Shown one piece after another: positions 1-8,598 of a stretch of 64,000 nt of DNA. The notes beneath the pieces were generated by a model that had not been told where the DNA came from, ran no database searches, and worked only from the letters and a program-made list of their open reading frames with translations. Numbering within the stretch: the stretch's first letter is position 1; each line of letters begins with the position of its first letter. Source of the stretch: JBBDQZ01 sp040905705 (lineage in GTDB: Bacteria; Bacteroidota; Rhodothermia; Balneolales; Natronogracilivirgulaceae); assembly GCA_040905705.1 (NCBI GenBank), contig JBBDQZ010000050.1, forward strand, positions 1 through 64,000, read 5' to 3'. A program made the translations under genes and the position numbers.

Positions 1-10
1 TGAGAGGACA

Positions 11-42
11 GATAAAAGTATCTTTAACTTGATACTTTTATC
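11..42. repeat. Perfect 11-bp AT-rich inverted repeat
   Basis: Bases 11-21 (GATAAAAGTAT) are the exact reverse complement of 32-42, with a 10-nt spacer. The repeat lies downstream of the stop of the minus-strand VWA gene, so it could be a weak intrinsic terminator for that operon. There is no long T tract on either strand, so an operator for something left of the window is equally possible. The remaining bases up to 260 show no convincing gene. Confidence 0.5.
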
Positions 43-260
43 TTCCTACTCGATTCTTAACCCATAAATTTTTAATCTTGACCCACAAAACTTTTCCAGG
101 GACAGGCCGGGAATCAGGCTATTCCTGTTTGATAATTTCTCCACAGATATGAATGCATGTGTTAACTTCCCGTTTACCGGATGTTTCCCGCCAGTTTCCC
201 TGTAATATTTATGGAGATTGCCCGGTAATATCTGTTTATAATTTGCTATGCATCTGAATA

Positions 261-2402
261 TTATGGTAGTGCACGATACTTCCTGATAACCCATTCGGTT
301 GTCAACAGCAGTATAACCAGCACAAACCAGAAAGGATGCCGGTGCAATGCCAGTGAACGAGCGGTTATCTCGGTTCGTTCATCAAATCCCAGCAATTCCT
401 CGATCCGATCATACAGTTCATCAACGCGGTCGTGAGCCAGGTATGTCCCATTTGAAGATTGTGCCATCAATTGAAGCAATTCGTCATTACGGATTGTATT
501 TAATAATTCCCTGTTAACACCACCGATTATAAATTGTCCGGATCGTGTATCAATTTCACGATCACCCCGTCGGGCTACACCCTCATACTCATAGGTCCCC
601 TCGGGTAGATTATCGATTTCAAGCTGATAGCGCCCGCTGCCCTCATTACTCATTACATAGCGTCTGTCGTCAACGTCATCATTTTCAACGAGTATGTTTA
701 TAACGGCTGTTTCTTCCGGGTCTCCTGCTTCGTTGCGAAGAAAGCCGTTTATAATAAACGGTTCACCAATTTGAAAAATCGGATTTGATGGTGACAAAAC
801 CAGTAATTCCTCGTCCGGAGAAGAGGCTGTCCATTTGACGGTGTTATTCAGAAGATTTTCCCAAAAGTGTCGGTGTTCATCCGTGTGGCTTAGCGACCAA
901 CGGTAAAAATTGTATCCATTGAGATGAGCGATTCGATGATCTTCAGTGGTGCGTACTGCCAACAGAGGAGCATCCGTCGGTGTCCCCCTGTATGCCGATC
1001 GCAACAATACAGCTGTATTTCCGCTTTCTGTTACATTTCTAACCCCACCACGTATCGATGCCGGCCGCAAGTCTTCCGGAATGTCAAAGGCAAAAATGGG
1101 ATGATTGTTCTGACTGGTAACAGTCTGGGCCTGTACATCGTACCAGGTATAGCCGGATTCAAATTGAAGCGGAAGCTGTCCTGGAAACAGTGAAGACAAC
1201 CGGTTAATCTCTTGCCCCGGGGATCCCATGATCAACAAGGCATTATCTCTGAAACGGTTCGCAATTTCACCGGCGAATGCTGATGAGAGGCTGACATGAG
1301 GGAATCCGTGCAGTATGACCAGGTCGAGTGTATCCGGACGGTCGGGTAATGCACCTTCAATAAAGCGATCTTCGTGTACCCAGGTGCGGTTTTCAAGGGA
1401 TATATGCTCGTCTTCCCGCAGGAATGATCGGATAATCCGCACATCCGGATGCACATCAAACGCCAGATGCAGAATTCGAATACGATCATCCCGAACATCA
1501 ACTGAAAAGTATCTGGAGTTATTTTCAGTTGACCATTCTCCTTCAACCTCCGGTATGTGGATCTGAAACTGTTGAAGGCCCTCCTCGTCCAGCGTCAGCT
1601 CGAAATGTATATTTTGTACAGAACGCAATTCAGAAGAACGGACCGTCTGCTCTTCCAATATGTTTCCATTCTGAATCAACTGAACCGGAAGATCCCGATT
1701 CGGAAATCCGTCATTCAAGACAGAGGCCTCAACATTTATCCGGCTGTTCAGTGAAGCGGAGGGGTTGTGTGTTACCCGTTGAACAATGACGTCATTCAGC
1801 CGGGAAGTATCTCCGATTCCCACTGTAAATATGGGGACTGGCATTCGGGATGCTGTACCGGAAGGATCCCGACCTGAAGTAATAATACCGTCTGTTACAA
1901 GTATCAGGGCTTCTTCACGATCGAGATGATTGGATAACAGATCTTCCAGGGCATGATCGATGTTGGTACGCGTGCCGCTGAAGTTCAGCTCATCCGCTGA
2001 TTCAATGGTAAAGAGTTCTTCATCAAAGCCGAAATATTCAACGGATAGATGCTCAAACCGGCCGGAGGGGTCAGGTGTCAATTTGTTAATAATTTCCTCA
2101 TAGTGATCCATGCCATGATAATCCCCTTTTTCAATAGTGGCACTTTGACTGTTGTCCAGCAGCAGAGCGATTTGCACAGGGGAGGTGAATTCCTCCTGCA
2201 ATATAAATACCGGATTAAGCAACAATATCAACAAGAGAATGAGCGCTGCAGAACGGAGGCCGGCAAGGAGCCAGCGGGTTCGGGCAGATAACCGTATTTC
2301 ACGCCGATAGGACCAAAACGAGAGTGCTACCACAACCGTAATCAAGATAACGATCCACGTAACGGGTAACGTATTTTGGAAACCGTCAAACAGGATATCC
2401 AT
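261..2402 (-). CDS. Membrane-anchored VWA-domain protein (BatA-like)
   Basis: This 713-residue protein has two N-terminal membrane segments (about residues 13-31 and 45-68), then a von Willebrand A-like domain with a complete MIDAS start, DNSQS at 83-87, and a later LVTDG strand. A middle region resembles the glutamine-amidotransferase-like fold often found in such proteins, followed by a beta-sandwich-like stretch and a last membrane helix in the final 27 residues. The layout fits Bat-type proteins that partner with MoxR ATPases. The neighbouring upstream gene encodes MoxR, 110 bp away, which supports a shared role in envelope protein or metal-cofactor maturation. No DUF58 gene lies between them, although many such operons have one. 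The exact substrate is unknown. Confidence 0.75.
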   Translation of the reverse strand: MDILFDGFQNTLPVTWIVILITVVVALSFWSYRREIRLSARTRWLLAGLRSAALILLLILLLNPVFILQEEFTSPVQIALLLDNSQSATIEKGDYHGMDHYEEIINKLTPDPSGRFEHLSVEYFGFDEELFTIESADELNFSGTRTNIDHALEDLLSNHLDREEALILVTDGIITSGRDPSGTASRMPVPIFTVGIGDTSRLNDVIVQRVTHNPSASLNSRINVEASVLNDGFPNRDLPVQLIQNGNILEEQTVRSSELRSVQNIHFELTLDEEGLQQFQIHIPEVEGEWSTENNSRYFSVDVRDDRIRILHLAFDVHPDVRIIRSFLREDEHISLENRTWVHEDRFIEGALPDRPDTLDLVILHGFPHVSLSSAFAGEIANRFRDNALLIMGSPGQEINRLSSLFPGQLPLQFESGYTWYDVQAQTVTSQNNHPIFAFDIPEDLRPASIRGGVRNVTESGNTAVLLRSAYRGTPTDAPLLAVRTTEDHRIAHLNGYNFYRWSLSHTDEHRHFWENLLNNTVKWTASSPDEELLVLSPSNPIFQIGEPFIINGFLRNEAGDPEETAVINILVENDDVDDRRYVMSNEGSGRYQLEIDNLPEGTYEYEGVARRGDREIDTRSGQFIIGGVNRELLNTIRNDELLQLMAQSSNGTYLAHDRVDELYDRIEELLGFDERTEITARSLALHRHPFWFVLVILLLTTEWVIRKYRALP

Positions 2403-2455
2403 ATAAATTCAGTTATTGAGCTGTTATAAAAAATCCATGTATTTGTAACGCAGAA

Positions 2456-2480
2456 GGTAACATGTAGAGCACTTGTTACC
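2456..2480. repeat. 7-bp inverted repeat between moxR and the VWA gene
   Basis: GGTAACA at 2456-2462 is matched by TGTTACC at 2474-2480 with an 11-nt loop. It sits in the 110-bp gap between the two minus-strand genes. It could be a processing hairpin or attenuator. No U tract follows on the minus strand, so full termination is not supported. Confidence 0.35.
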
Positions 2481-2512
2481 TGGATTATTCAACAGGTCAT
2501 TGAAGCTTGAAA

Positions 2513-3511
2513 TCACGCACTATGTTCAAGCAATCGGTTGATCAGCGATACGGTATCATACCCATCGGCTTCCGCCGCGTAATTGGAGACAAGGCGGTGC
2601 CGGAGTACGGGTATGGCCAGTTGTCGAATGTCTTCTTCAGTAACGTTGTATCGACCCTGGGCGAGGGCTCTTGCTTTTCCACCAATAACAAGATATTGAG
2701 ATGCACGGGGCCCGGCACCCCAGCTCATGTATTGATTGATGAAATCGGGTGCAGCGCTGGTATTCGGGCGTGTCATGGTCACGAGTCTCACGGTATATGT
2801 CAGCACGCTGTCCGGTACAGGTACTTCACGGACCAGATTCTGATAAGCCAGGATCTGGCTGGCATCCAGTATCGGGTCGATGGTGACATCCCGGGGGGAA
2901 GTCGTCCGGCTTACAATATCCAGTTCCTCTTTGAATGAGGGGTAGTCCAGCCACAGATTAAACATGAATCGATCCAGCTGTGCTTCCGGCAGTGGATAGG
3001 TGCCTTCCTGTTCAATGGGATTCTGGGTTGCCAGGACGAAAAAAGGTTTTTCAAGGTCATACTGATTCCCGCCGGCGGTAACATGGTACTCCTGCATCGA
3101 CTCGAGCAAAGCAGCCTGTGTTTTGGGTGGGGTACGATTGATTTCATCGGCCAGGATGATGTTAGCAAAAAGCGGGCCTTTGATGAATTTGAAATTTTTT
3201 CGTCCGGAGGAAGGATCTTCTTCAATAATTTCTGTGCCGGTGATGTCACCGGGCATCAGATCCGGTGTAAATTGAATTCGGTTGAAGGTAAGGTTCAGGC
3301 TTTGAGAAAGAGTACGGATTAAAAGCGTTTTGGCAAGGCCGGGCACGCCGATGAGCATACAGTGTCCGCGTGAAAAAAGACTGATAAGTAACTGCTCGAT
3401 AATGTCGTCCTGGCCTACAACAAATTTGGCAATTTCGTTTCTCAGTTCCAGGAAGTGACGCGTGAAGGCTTCGGCGGTTTCTACCTTACTGAGGGTGCGT
3501 GACTGTGACAT
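2513..3511 (-). CDS. MoxR-family AAA+ ATPase
   Basis: This is a MoxR-type AAA+ ATPase of 332 residues from the chosen ATG. It shows a Walker A motif GVPGLAKT, a Walker B ILADEINR, the MoxR-typical run PPKTQAALLESMQE, and a sensor stretch FVLATQNPIEQEGTYPLPEAQLDRF. Length and motifs match the family. The open frame extends ten codons further to a TTG at 3541, but the ATG at 3511 begins the compact sequence MSQSRTLSKVETAEAF and is preferred. MoxR proteins act as chaperones with VWA-domain partners, and the VWA protein encoded just downstream is the obvious partner here. The two probably share a transcript with the upstream parvulin genes. Confidence 0.92.
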   Translation of the reverse strand: MSQSRTLSKVETAEAFTRHFLELRNEIAKFVVGQDDIIEQLLISLFSRGHCMLIGVPGLAKTLLIRTLSQSLNLTFNRIQFTPDLMPGDITGTEIIEEDPSSGRKNFKFIKGPLFANIILADEINRTPPKTQAALLESMQEYHVTAGGNQYDLEKPFFVLATQNPIEQEGTYPLPEAQLDRFMFNLWLDYPSFKEELDIVSRTTSPRDVTIDPILDASQILAYQNLVREVPVPDSVLTYTVRLVTMTRPNTSAAPDFINQYMSWGAGPRASQYLVIGGKARALAQGRYNVTEEDIRQLAIPVLRHRLVSNYAAEADGYDTVSLINRLLEHSA

Positions 3512-3574
3512 AGAAGTTGATCCGGGAGCGTTTTTTAACAAGTGATTATTTAAAAATAAGGGAAGTGTTAACGG

Positions 3575-5044
3575 TCAGTCGATAATTTGCGACCCGGTTT
3601 CTACGGAACCATCCGTGGAGATTTCAGCCGGTGCCTGCGGTGTTATACCATCAGCCGGTTGTTGAGGAGCCACATCGTCTGGTACTTCGGGTGTCATTAA
3701 ATCGGGCGTCATTGCGGGATCATAATCGGGGACAGGAATGCGGTACTCCACGTACATTTCATCGCGTAGTCGATTGATCCATTCAGTAAGTATTTTTCGG
3801 CTCTTTTCCTGGAGGGCAAAACTGCGGATCATCTGGTAGTCTTGTTCAAGATTGGCGACATGCTCTTCGATACGCTCATTCAGTCTTACAATACGATAAG
3901 CCCGTCTTTGATCCTCGCCATATTGATAGGATCGTGGTTGTGAGACATCACCGGGTTCATCGAGCAACAAAACAATGCGATGTAATGCGGGTTCCAATTC
4001 TCTAACCGGGATGTTGGATTGTCCGGATTCAGGGTCTATCAGGCGCCCGCCAGCCGGAGCAGTGTTCCGGTCATCTGAATGCCGTCGAGCCATTTCAGCA
4101 AAGCTCACATTGTGGTTAAGAACACTGTCCCGTATGGCCTCCAATTTGTCTCTGGCATATTCATCATCGACATCATCATCCGAAACAGAGATCAAAATAT
4201 GATGGGTAGAGATATTTTGACCGCTTCGTTCATTCAATCGAATGATATGGAAGCCCTGGGAAGTGTTGACGACTGCGGATATTTCCCCGGGATCCAGAGC
4301 CGCCGCCGCCGCCGCATATTCAGGCAAAAGGTCGGCAGTAGAAACCATCGGCAATGCTCCGCCTCGTTCAGCTGTCGGCCCGTCGCTGTATCTTCTGGCA
4401 AGTTCTTCCATGGATGCGTTATGATTCAGTATGGAATCACGGAGTTGTTCGGCAAGTTCCCGTGCATGGTTTCTTGCATCGGCTCGTGGAGGAGGAATAA
4501 CGGTGATTTGTGATAATGAGACGGATTCCGGAATAACCGGCAGTGAATCCTGAGGAAGCGATTCAAAAAATTCCCGAACTTCGGGCCGGGTAATATTAAT
4601 ACGTTCGATCCTTTGTTGACGGACCCTGTTTACCAACATATCACGGCGAAACTGTTCGGAATACTCCGCTTTGATTTCAACAATAGGCTGTCCGAAAGCC
4701 TGTTCCAATGCTCTTTCACCTCCAACCTGTTGAACCAGCTGATTAATTCTCTGATCAAGCATCCGGTTCACTTCCGAGTCACTGACCACTACCGAATCGA
4801 TTCGGGCTTTCTCCACCAATACAAAATTGTCGATCATGGATTCAAGCACGTAATACCACATGCGCTCATCAAATTCCTGACTTTGATTTTGCTGCATGAT
4901 TTCACGCACCTGCTGATTCACATCGGATTTCAAAATAATATGATCGTTTACGACAGCCACGATTTGGTCGGCAATTTGACGTTGCTGAGCAAGGATCGTG
5001 TTTGTAAACAAGAGGCATAATGTTAAAAAAAAGAAAATTCGCAT
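3575..5044 (-). CDS. surA: SurA-type periplasmic peptidyl-prolyl isomerase/chaperone
   Basis: The product has 489 residues with a cleavable signal peptide (about 1-19, ending in LAQQ), a SurA-like N-terminal chaperone domain beginning QIADQIVAVVNDHIILKSD, and two parvulin (PpiC) modules at about residues 170-290 and 290-400. The modules carry the usual ARRYSDGPTAERGG and ARRHSDD signatures. A helical segment and a proline/acid-rich C-terminal tail (about residues 435-489) follow. SurA proteins escort outer-membrane proteins through the periplasm. It is the third of three consecutive parvulin genes, 29 bp after the previous one, and ends 63 bp before the moxR start. The Pro-rich tail is longer than in the E. 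coli protein. Confidence 0.88.
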   Translation of the reverse strand: MRIFFFLTLCLLFTNTILAQQRQIADQIVAVVNDHIILKSDVNQQVREIMQQNQSQEFDERMWYYVLESMIDNFVLVEKARIDSVVVSDSEVNRMLDQRINQLVQQVGGERALEQAFGQPIVEIKAEYSEQFRRDMLVNRVRQQRIERINITRPEVREFFESLPQDSLPVIPESVSLSQITVIPPPRADARNHARELAEQLRDSILNHNASMEELARRYSDGPTAERGGALPMVSTADLLPEYAAAAAALDPGEISAVVNTSQGFHIIRLNERSGQNISTHHILISVSDDDVDDEYARDKLEAIRDSVLNHNVSFAEMARRHSDDRNTAPAGGRLIDPESGQSNIPVRELEPALHRIVLLLDEPGDVSQPRSYQYGEDQRRAYRIVRLNERIEEHVANLEQDYQMIRSFALQEKSRKILTEWINRLRDEMYVEYRIPVPDYDPAMTPDLMTPEVPDDVAPQQPADGITPQAPAEISTDGSVETGSQIID

Positions 5045-5073
5045 AGGGTATAATACGGTGGTAATACGGCTTG

Positions 5074-5979
5074 TCAGTGAGGTAATAAACTGTCCGTTCT
5101 GATTTCTAATTCCTGTTCAGGTTCTCTTACGTCGAAGAGTCGTAATTCATTGTTCGCCTCTGCTCTGAGAAACAGATTTTGTTCCATAGCGCGGAGATGT
5201 CGTCTTTTTCGTTCAAGCATTAACCATTCGGTTATTTGATCTATGATCCACTCTATCTGGGGGTGCTCACCTGCACTGCGGCTATCCATCAGCTGAACAA
5301 AATGGAATTGATCTCCAATTCTTCGGATAGGTGAAATTTCCGTTATCCCTATTATCTGTAAAAAATTATTAAGAGGTTCGTATTCACTTGCGGCATTGGA
5401 AATGGGCCAATATCGTCGAGAGTTAACGAGTGCTTGTTCCGGGTTTATCGAATAGTTTTCAACAATATCCCGCCATGATCGCCCTCGATGAATATCGTTA
5501 AGGGCATTTTGGGCATCGGACAGGTTAGAGGCCACCAGATGTCTGAAACGTACGTGACGCTCGCCAAGAACAAAATTGTCTTTGTTTGTTTCGTAATATG
5601 CCTGGGCTTCTGAACGGCTGACCGGCTCACCGGACAACTCCAAATAAACCACTTCGTTGAAGGCGTCTACCAGGATAGATTCAGTTGCCTGCTGAATCCG
5701 TTTATGGATTTCTTCATGCTGGTCCAACCCCAGACGTTTCGCTTCCCTTACTTTCAGTTGACGGTTGATCCAGCGATTTCGGTATTGGTTTATGATCGCC
5801 AGACTGTCATGGGCATATTGTTCCGCTGAGATCTCTTCTTTCAAATCGTTCAGGAGCAGTATCCGGTTGCCCACTTCCGCAAGTATTATATCATCTTCAT
5901 CAATCGCTTTCCTTTCACAGGAGATTAATGCAATTACGATAAAACAAAGAAAAATCGAACATGTGGTGTTATGAATCAT
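5074..5979 (-). CDS. SurA-N/PpiC-like lipoprotein
   Basis: This 301-residue lipoprotein has a short signal with lipobox ALISC (Cys at residue 20), then a SurA-like N-terminal helical domain (ILAEVGNRILLLNDLKEEI) and one divergent parvulin-like module at about residues 120-240. Several positions typical of active parvulins are hard to see, so it may be a chaperone without isomerase activity. The start ATG overlaps the TGA of the upstream PpiC gene by four bases, which indicates translational coupling. The three-gene parvulin set probably works together on outer-membrane protein assembly. Confidence 0.75.
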   Translation of the reverse strand: MIHNTTCSIFLCFIVIALISCERKAIDEDDIILAEVGNRILLLNDLKEEISAEQYAHDSLAIINQYRNRWINRQLKVREAKRLGLDQHEEIHKRIQQATESILVDAFNEVVYLELSGEPVSRSEAQAYYETNKDNFVLGERHVRFRHLVASNLSDAQNALNDIHRGRSWRDIVENYSINPEQALVNSRRYWPISNAASEYEPLNNFLQIIGITEISPIRRIGDQFHFVQLMDSRSAGEHPQIEWIIDQITEWLMLERKRRHLRAMEQNLFLRAEANNELRLFDVREPEQELEIRTDSLLPH

Positions 5980-7931
5980 TCCGTGTTGGCAGTTAACTGC
6001 TGAAGTACATCCGGGTAAATCTCCATGCGGTATTTTTTACGCATTGCCTCAATCCATTCCTGTTCCCTGATCTCCTGGTAATCCGAAACCAGTTTATTGT
6101 AAGCTTCTTCGAAAGTCATTGGGCGTTCTTCACGGATGTCGTGGACATAGAAGGTGGATGCACGTGCGTTGTATATGAATGTAGGCGAAAATTCACCGAC
6201 TTCTACCCCTTCGAGATGAGTGTATGGTTCCTCGTCAATCCTGCTGGTTGCATCACGGCGGACAATAGCGCTAAAAAAGTGATACCTGATACTGTCCAGG
6301 GGCATACCATTATTAATCCGGGTTTTAATCTGCTCAAGCCTTGATTCGTTAAGAATGGATATACGTGTAAATTGATAGCGTGTATCATATCGATAATTTT
6401 CAGGATTTGCTTCAAAAAGCCTTTTAAGTTGTGCGGTGTCTTGTTGTGCATACGTCCAGATCGAGTCTTCATTGACCTTGAAAACCGCAAGTCCTGTATG
6501 ATAATCCCGGGTTATTTCAGTAAATTCGGGAAATCGTTCTTTTGTCAGGGTGGCGAGTTGAGAGTCGATAATTTGATCCCGAAAATCGGTGGCCATGTTG
6601 TAGTGATATTCCGAATGGTTGTTTTCCTCGATAGTGTGCTTCAGCCAGTCGAGGAAATGAGTGCCTGACCAGGTTTGATCAAGGAAAGAAAAGACCGGTT
6701 TTTCAAGAAGCGAGGCGGGAGGCGTCAGGGATTCAGCGCTGTCGGCCAGGTCCTCCCTGATGAAGGCTTCAAGTTCCAGCAGATTTTCACGATGAAATCG
6801 TGCGTTACCGATTTGAGCAGCTTCATTCCGTACAGCTCGTTCGGTTTCACTAAATCTGGGAAGCTGTTCAATCCGACGTTCAAGTCTTCGTCGTCTTTCT
6901 GCTTCACTGGGGTGGTGAATAGAATCCAACCGGACAATATGCATTCCAATCTGACTGGTGAAGGGTTTGGTATATTCCCCGGTATTCTCGATTTGCATGA
7001 TGGTATCCGTAAAGGATCGATGAATCATACCATAGCGAATCCAGCCGATATCTCCGCCAATAAATTTGGTCTCATCATCCTGTGAATAGATTTCCACCAC
7101 ATCATCCCAATAAACACCATTTTCCAGTTCATTATAAGCACGTTGTGCCTGGGCTCGAACGGAATCCAACGGTTGAGAAGCACCCCTGGTTCTAAAGTAA
7201 ATGTGCGAGAAACTCTTATTGGGGCCGGATTCAATGCGATCTTTAACATGTACGAGGTGATACCCGTAACTGGTGCGGACAGGCATACTTACCTCCCCGA
7301 CAGGGGTGGAGTACATGGCATCTTCGAAAGGTTTAAGCGCCCAACCGGTACTAATAAAACCGAGATCTTCACCCATACTCCTGCCCCGCTGACGGGTAGA
7401 GTATTCATCGGAAAGCGCCATGAAGTCTTCCCCCTGCAGAAAGCGTTCACGGGCTTCCATCAATTGTTCATAAGCGTGTGCGGTATCTGCGGCCGGGGCA
7501 ACCCTGGATACCTCGATCAATATATGCTGGACGTGTACATGTTCCAGCGACCGTTCATACATTTCATCGAGCAGTTTTTTCTTGATGTGTCGTTCGATCA
7601 GGAAAGGATAAGCCGCTTGTTGTTCGTAATTTTTCAGGTCCTGCAGGACTTCCGGATGTTCCATATAACCGCCTTCATCCACTATGGCAAGTTTTATCCG
7701 GTAATCCATATACAGACCAAGAAATTCACTTAAATTAGCGTTTAAGTCATCCGCAATCACTGTGCTGGATTCTGCAAACTGGCGTCTGAGTTCATCATAG
7801 GTGACCGGTTCATTATCTATTTTTCCTACAATGTTTTCCTCTTCAATGCGGGATTGTGGTGACTGAATTAACGTACATCCGGATATAAAAAAAAGTGCAA
7901 GATATACGCTAAAAACTGCAGTTCGTTTCAT
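5976..7931 (-). CDS. Multi-parvulin peptidyl-prolyl isomerase lipoprotein (PpiC/PpiD-like)
   Basis: The protein is 651 residues from the ATG at 7931. That start gives a clean lipoprotein signal, MKRTAVFSVYLALFFISGC, with Cys at residue 19. The frame stays open to 8072, but the extra 47 residues are not signal-like and are rejected. After a SurA/PpiD-like N-terminal domain come two clear parvulin modules (motifs VQHILIEVS...DEYSTRQRGRSMGEDLG and FSHIYFRTRG...GGDIGWIRYG) and a less conserved third region before a helical end. Anchoring in a membrane and the repeated isomerase modules suggest a periplasmic foldase for exported proteins. It is the first gene of the chaperone operon. Confidence 0.82.
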   Translation of the reverse strand: MKRTAVFSVYLALFFISGCTLIQSPQSRIEEENIVGKIDNEPVTYDELRRQFAESSTVIADDLNANLSEFLGLYMDYRIKLAIVDEGGYMEHPEVLQDLKNYEQQAAYPFLIERHIKKKLLDEMYERSLEHVHVQHILIEVSRVAPAADTAHAYEQLMEARERFLQGEDFMALSDEYSTRQRGRSMGEDLGFISTGWALKPFEDAMYSTPVGEVSMPVRTSYGYHLVHVKDRIESGPNKSFSHIYFRTRGASQPLDSVRAQAQRAYNELENGVYWDDVVEIYSQDDETKFIGGDIGWIRYGMIHRSFTDTIMQIENTGEYTKPFTSQIGMHIVRLDSIHHPSEAERRRRLERRIEQLPRFSETERAVRNEAAQIGNARFHRENLLELEAFIREDLADSAESLTPPASLLEKPVFSFLDQTWSGTHFLDWLKHTIEENNHSEYHYNMATDFRDQIIDSQLATLTKERFPEFTEITRDYHTGLAVFKVNEDSIWTYAQQDTAQLKRLFEANPENYRYDTRYQFTRISILNESRLEQIKTRINNGMPLDSIRYHFFSAIVRRDATSRIDEEPYTHLEGVEVGEFSPTFIYNARASTFYVHDIREERPMTFEEAYNKLVSDYQEIREQEWIEAMRKKYRMEIYPDVLQQLTANTE

Positions 7932-8598
7932 AAGAATTTCAGGGGTTGCTTGGTTACGTGATAAAGGTACAACGCGCACCCGCTTAGGCACTACGTGCAC
8001 CCACTTCATGAAACATCCGTGGCAAGGGCCTTTAACATACAGGCATATGGTTTCTGCCATGGTTAACTTCATCAGTCATGATACGTCGGTAACAATTCAA
8101 ACAGATGAAGCAAAGGACAAAGATATGGTTTTTTACGGACTATTCCGTAGCAAAACGTGTGTGAAAAACATCTTAGTATGAAGATCTTTTTTAGTAAAGT
8201 ATACCGGAGATGGTAGCCAGTCCGATCAGGAAGGCCTTACCGATGATACCTCTGAGCAGATCACTATAATTCATAATGATTGTAGTTGGTTATTGGTGGC
8301 AGGAAGTAACTTCGATGGCGGGCAGGCCCCTTTCCATAATTAATTTATGTCTCGGTTGCACCCCATATCCAGATGTATCGAGAAAAATAATCATATAAAA
8401 TGCAATATATCGGCATCATTGTTAAATGAGATACAGGTAATGGTTATACAGGATTTTTATTTCTCTACAGTTCATCCATATTAAAGAGAACCTTATATTT
8501 ACGCATTCAACTTTTTCAATCACACTTGGCCATCATATCTTTCCTTTTATGAAGATGGTATTTCAAATATCATCGGCCATATTCATAATCAGAGGTAA
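7932..8598. other. Divergent intergenic region between the chaperone operon and ppc
   Basis: These 667 bases separate the divergently transcribed PpiC gene and ppc, so both promoters should lie here. The sequence TATATTTA about 90 bases before the ppc start resembles a Bacteroidota-type -7 element but is not exact. The only coding candidate is a 27-codon frame on the minus strand, listed separately. I saw no RNA gene. Confidence 0.5.
8191..8274 (-). CDS. Possible 27-residue membrane microprotein
   Basis: This is a short open frame with an ATG start and TAA stop. It encodes a peptide beginning MNYSDLLRGIIGKAF and ending with a hydrophobic stretch rich in Ile, Leu, Gly and Ala, enough for one membrane helix. 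It lies alone in the ppc upstream region on the strand of the chaperone operon. No Shine-Dalgarno sequence is visible, but most genes here lack one. The composition is coding-like, yet a frame this short can arise by chance. Confidence 0.3.
   Translation of the reverse strand: MNYSDLLRGIIGKAFLIGLATISGILY

Noticed and set aside
46..294. 82-codon minus-strand frame at the window edge
   Set aside because: It overlaps the end of the VWA gene and has no recognisable pattern; probably chance.
7932..8072. 47-codon upstream extension of the PpiC lipoprotein
   Set aside because: Using it would bury the lipoprotein signal peptide that starts at 7931.
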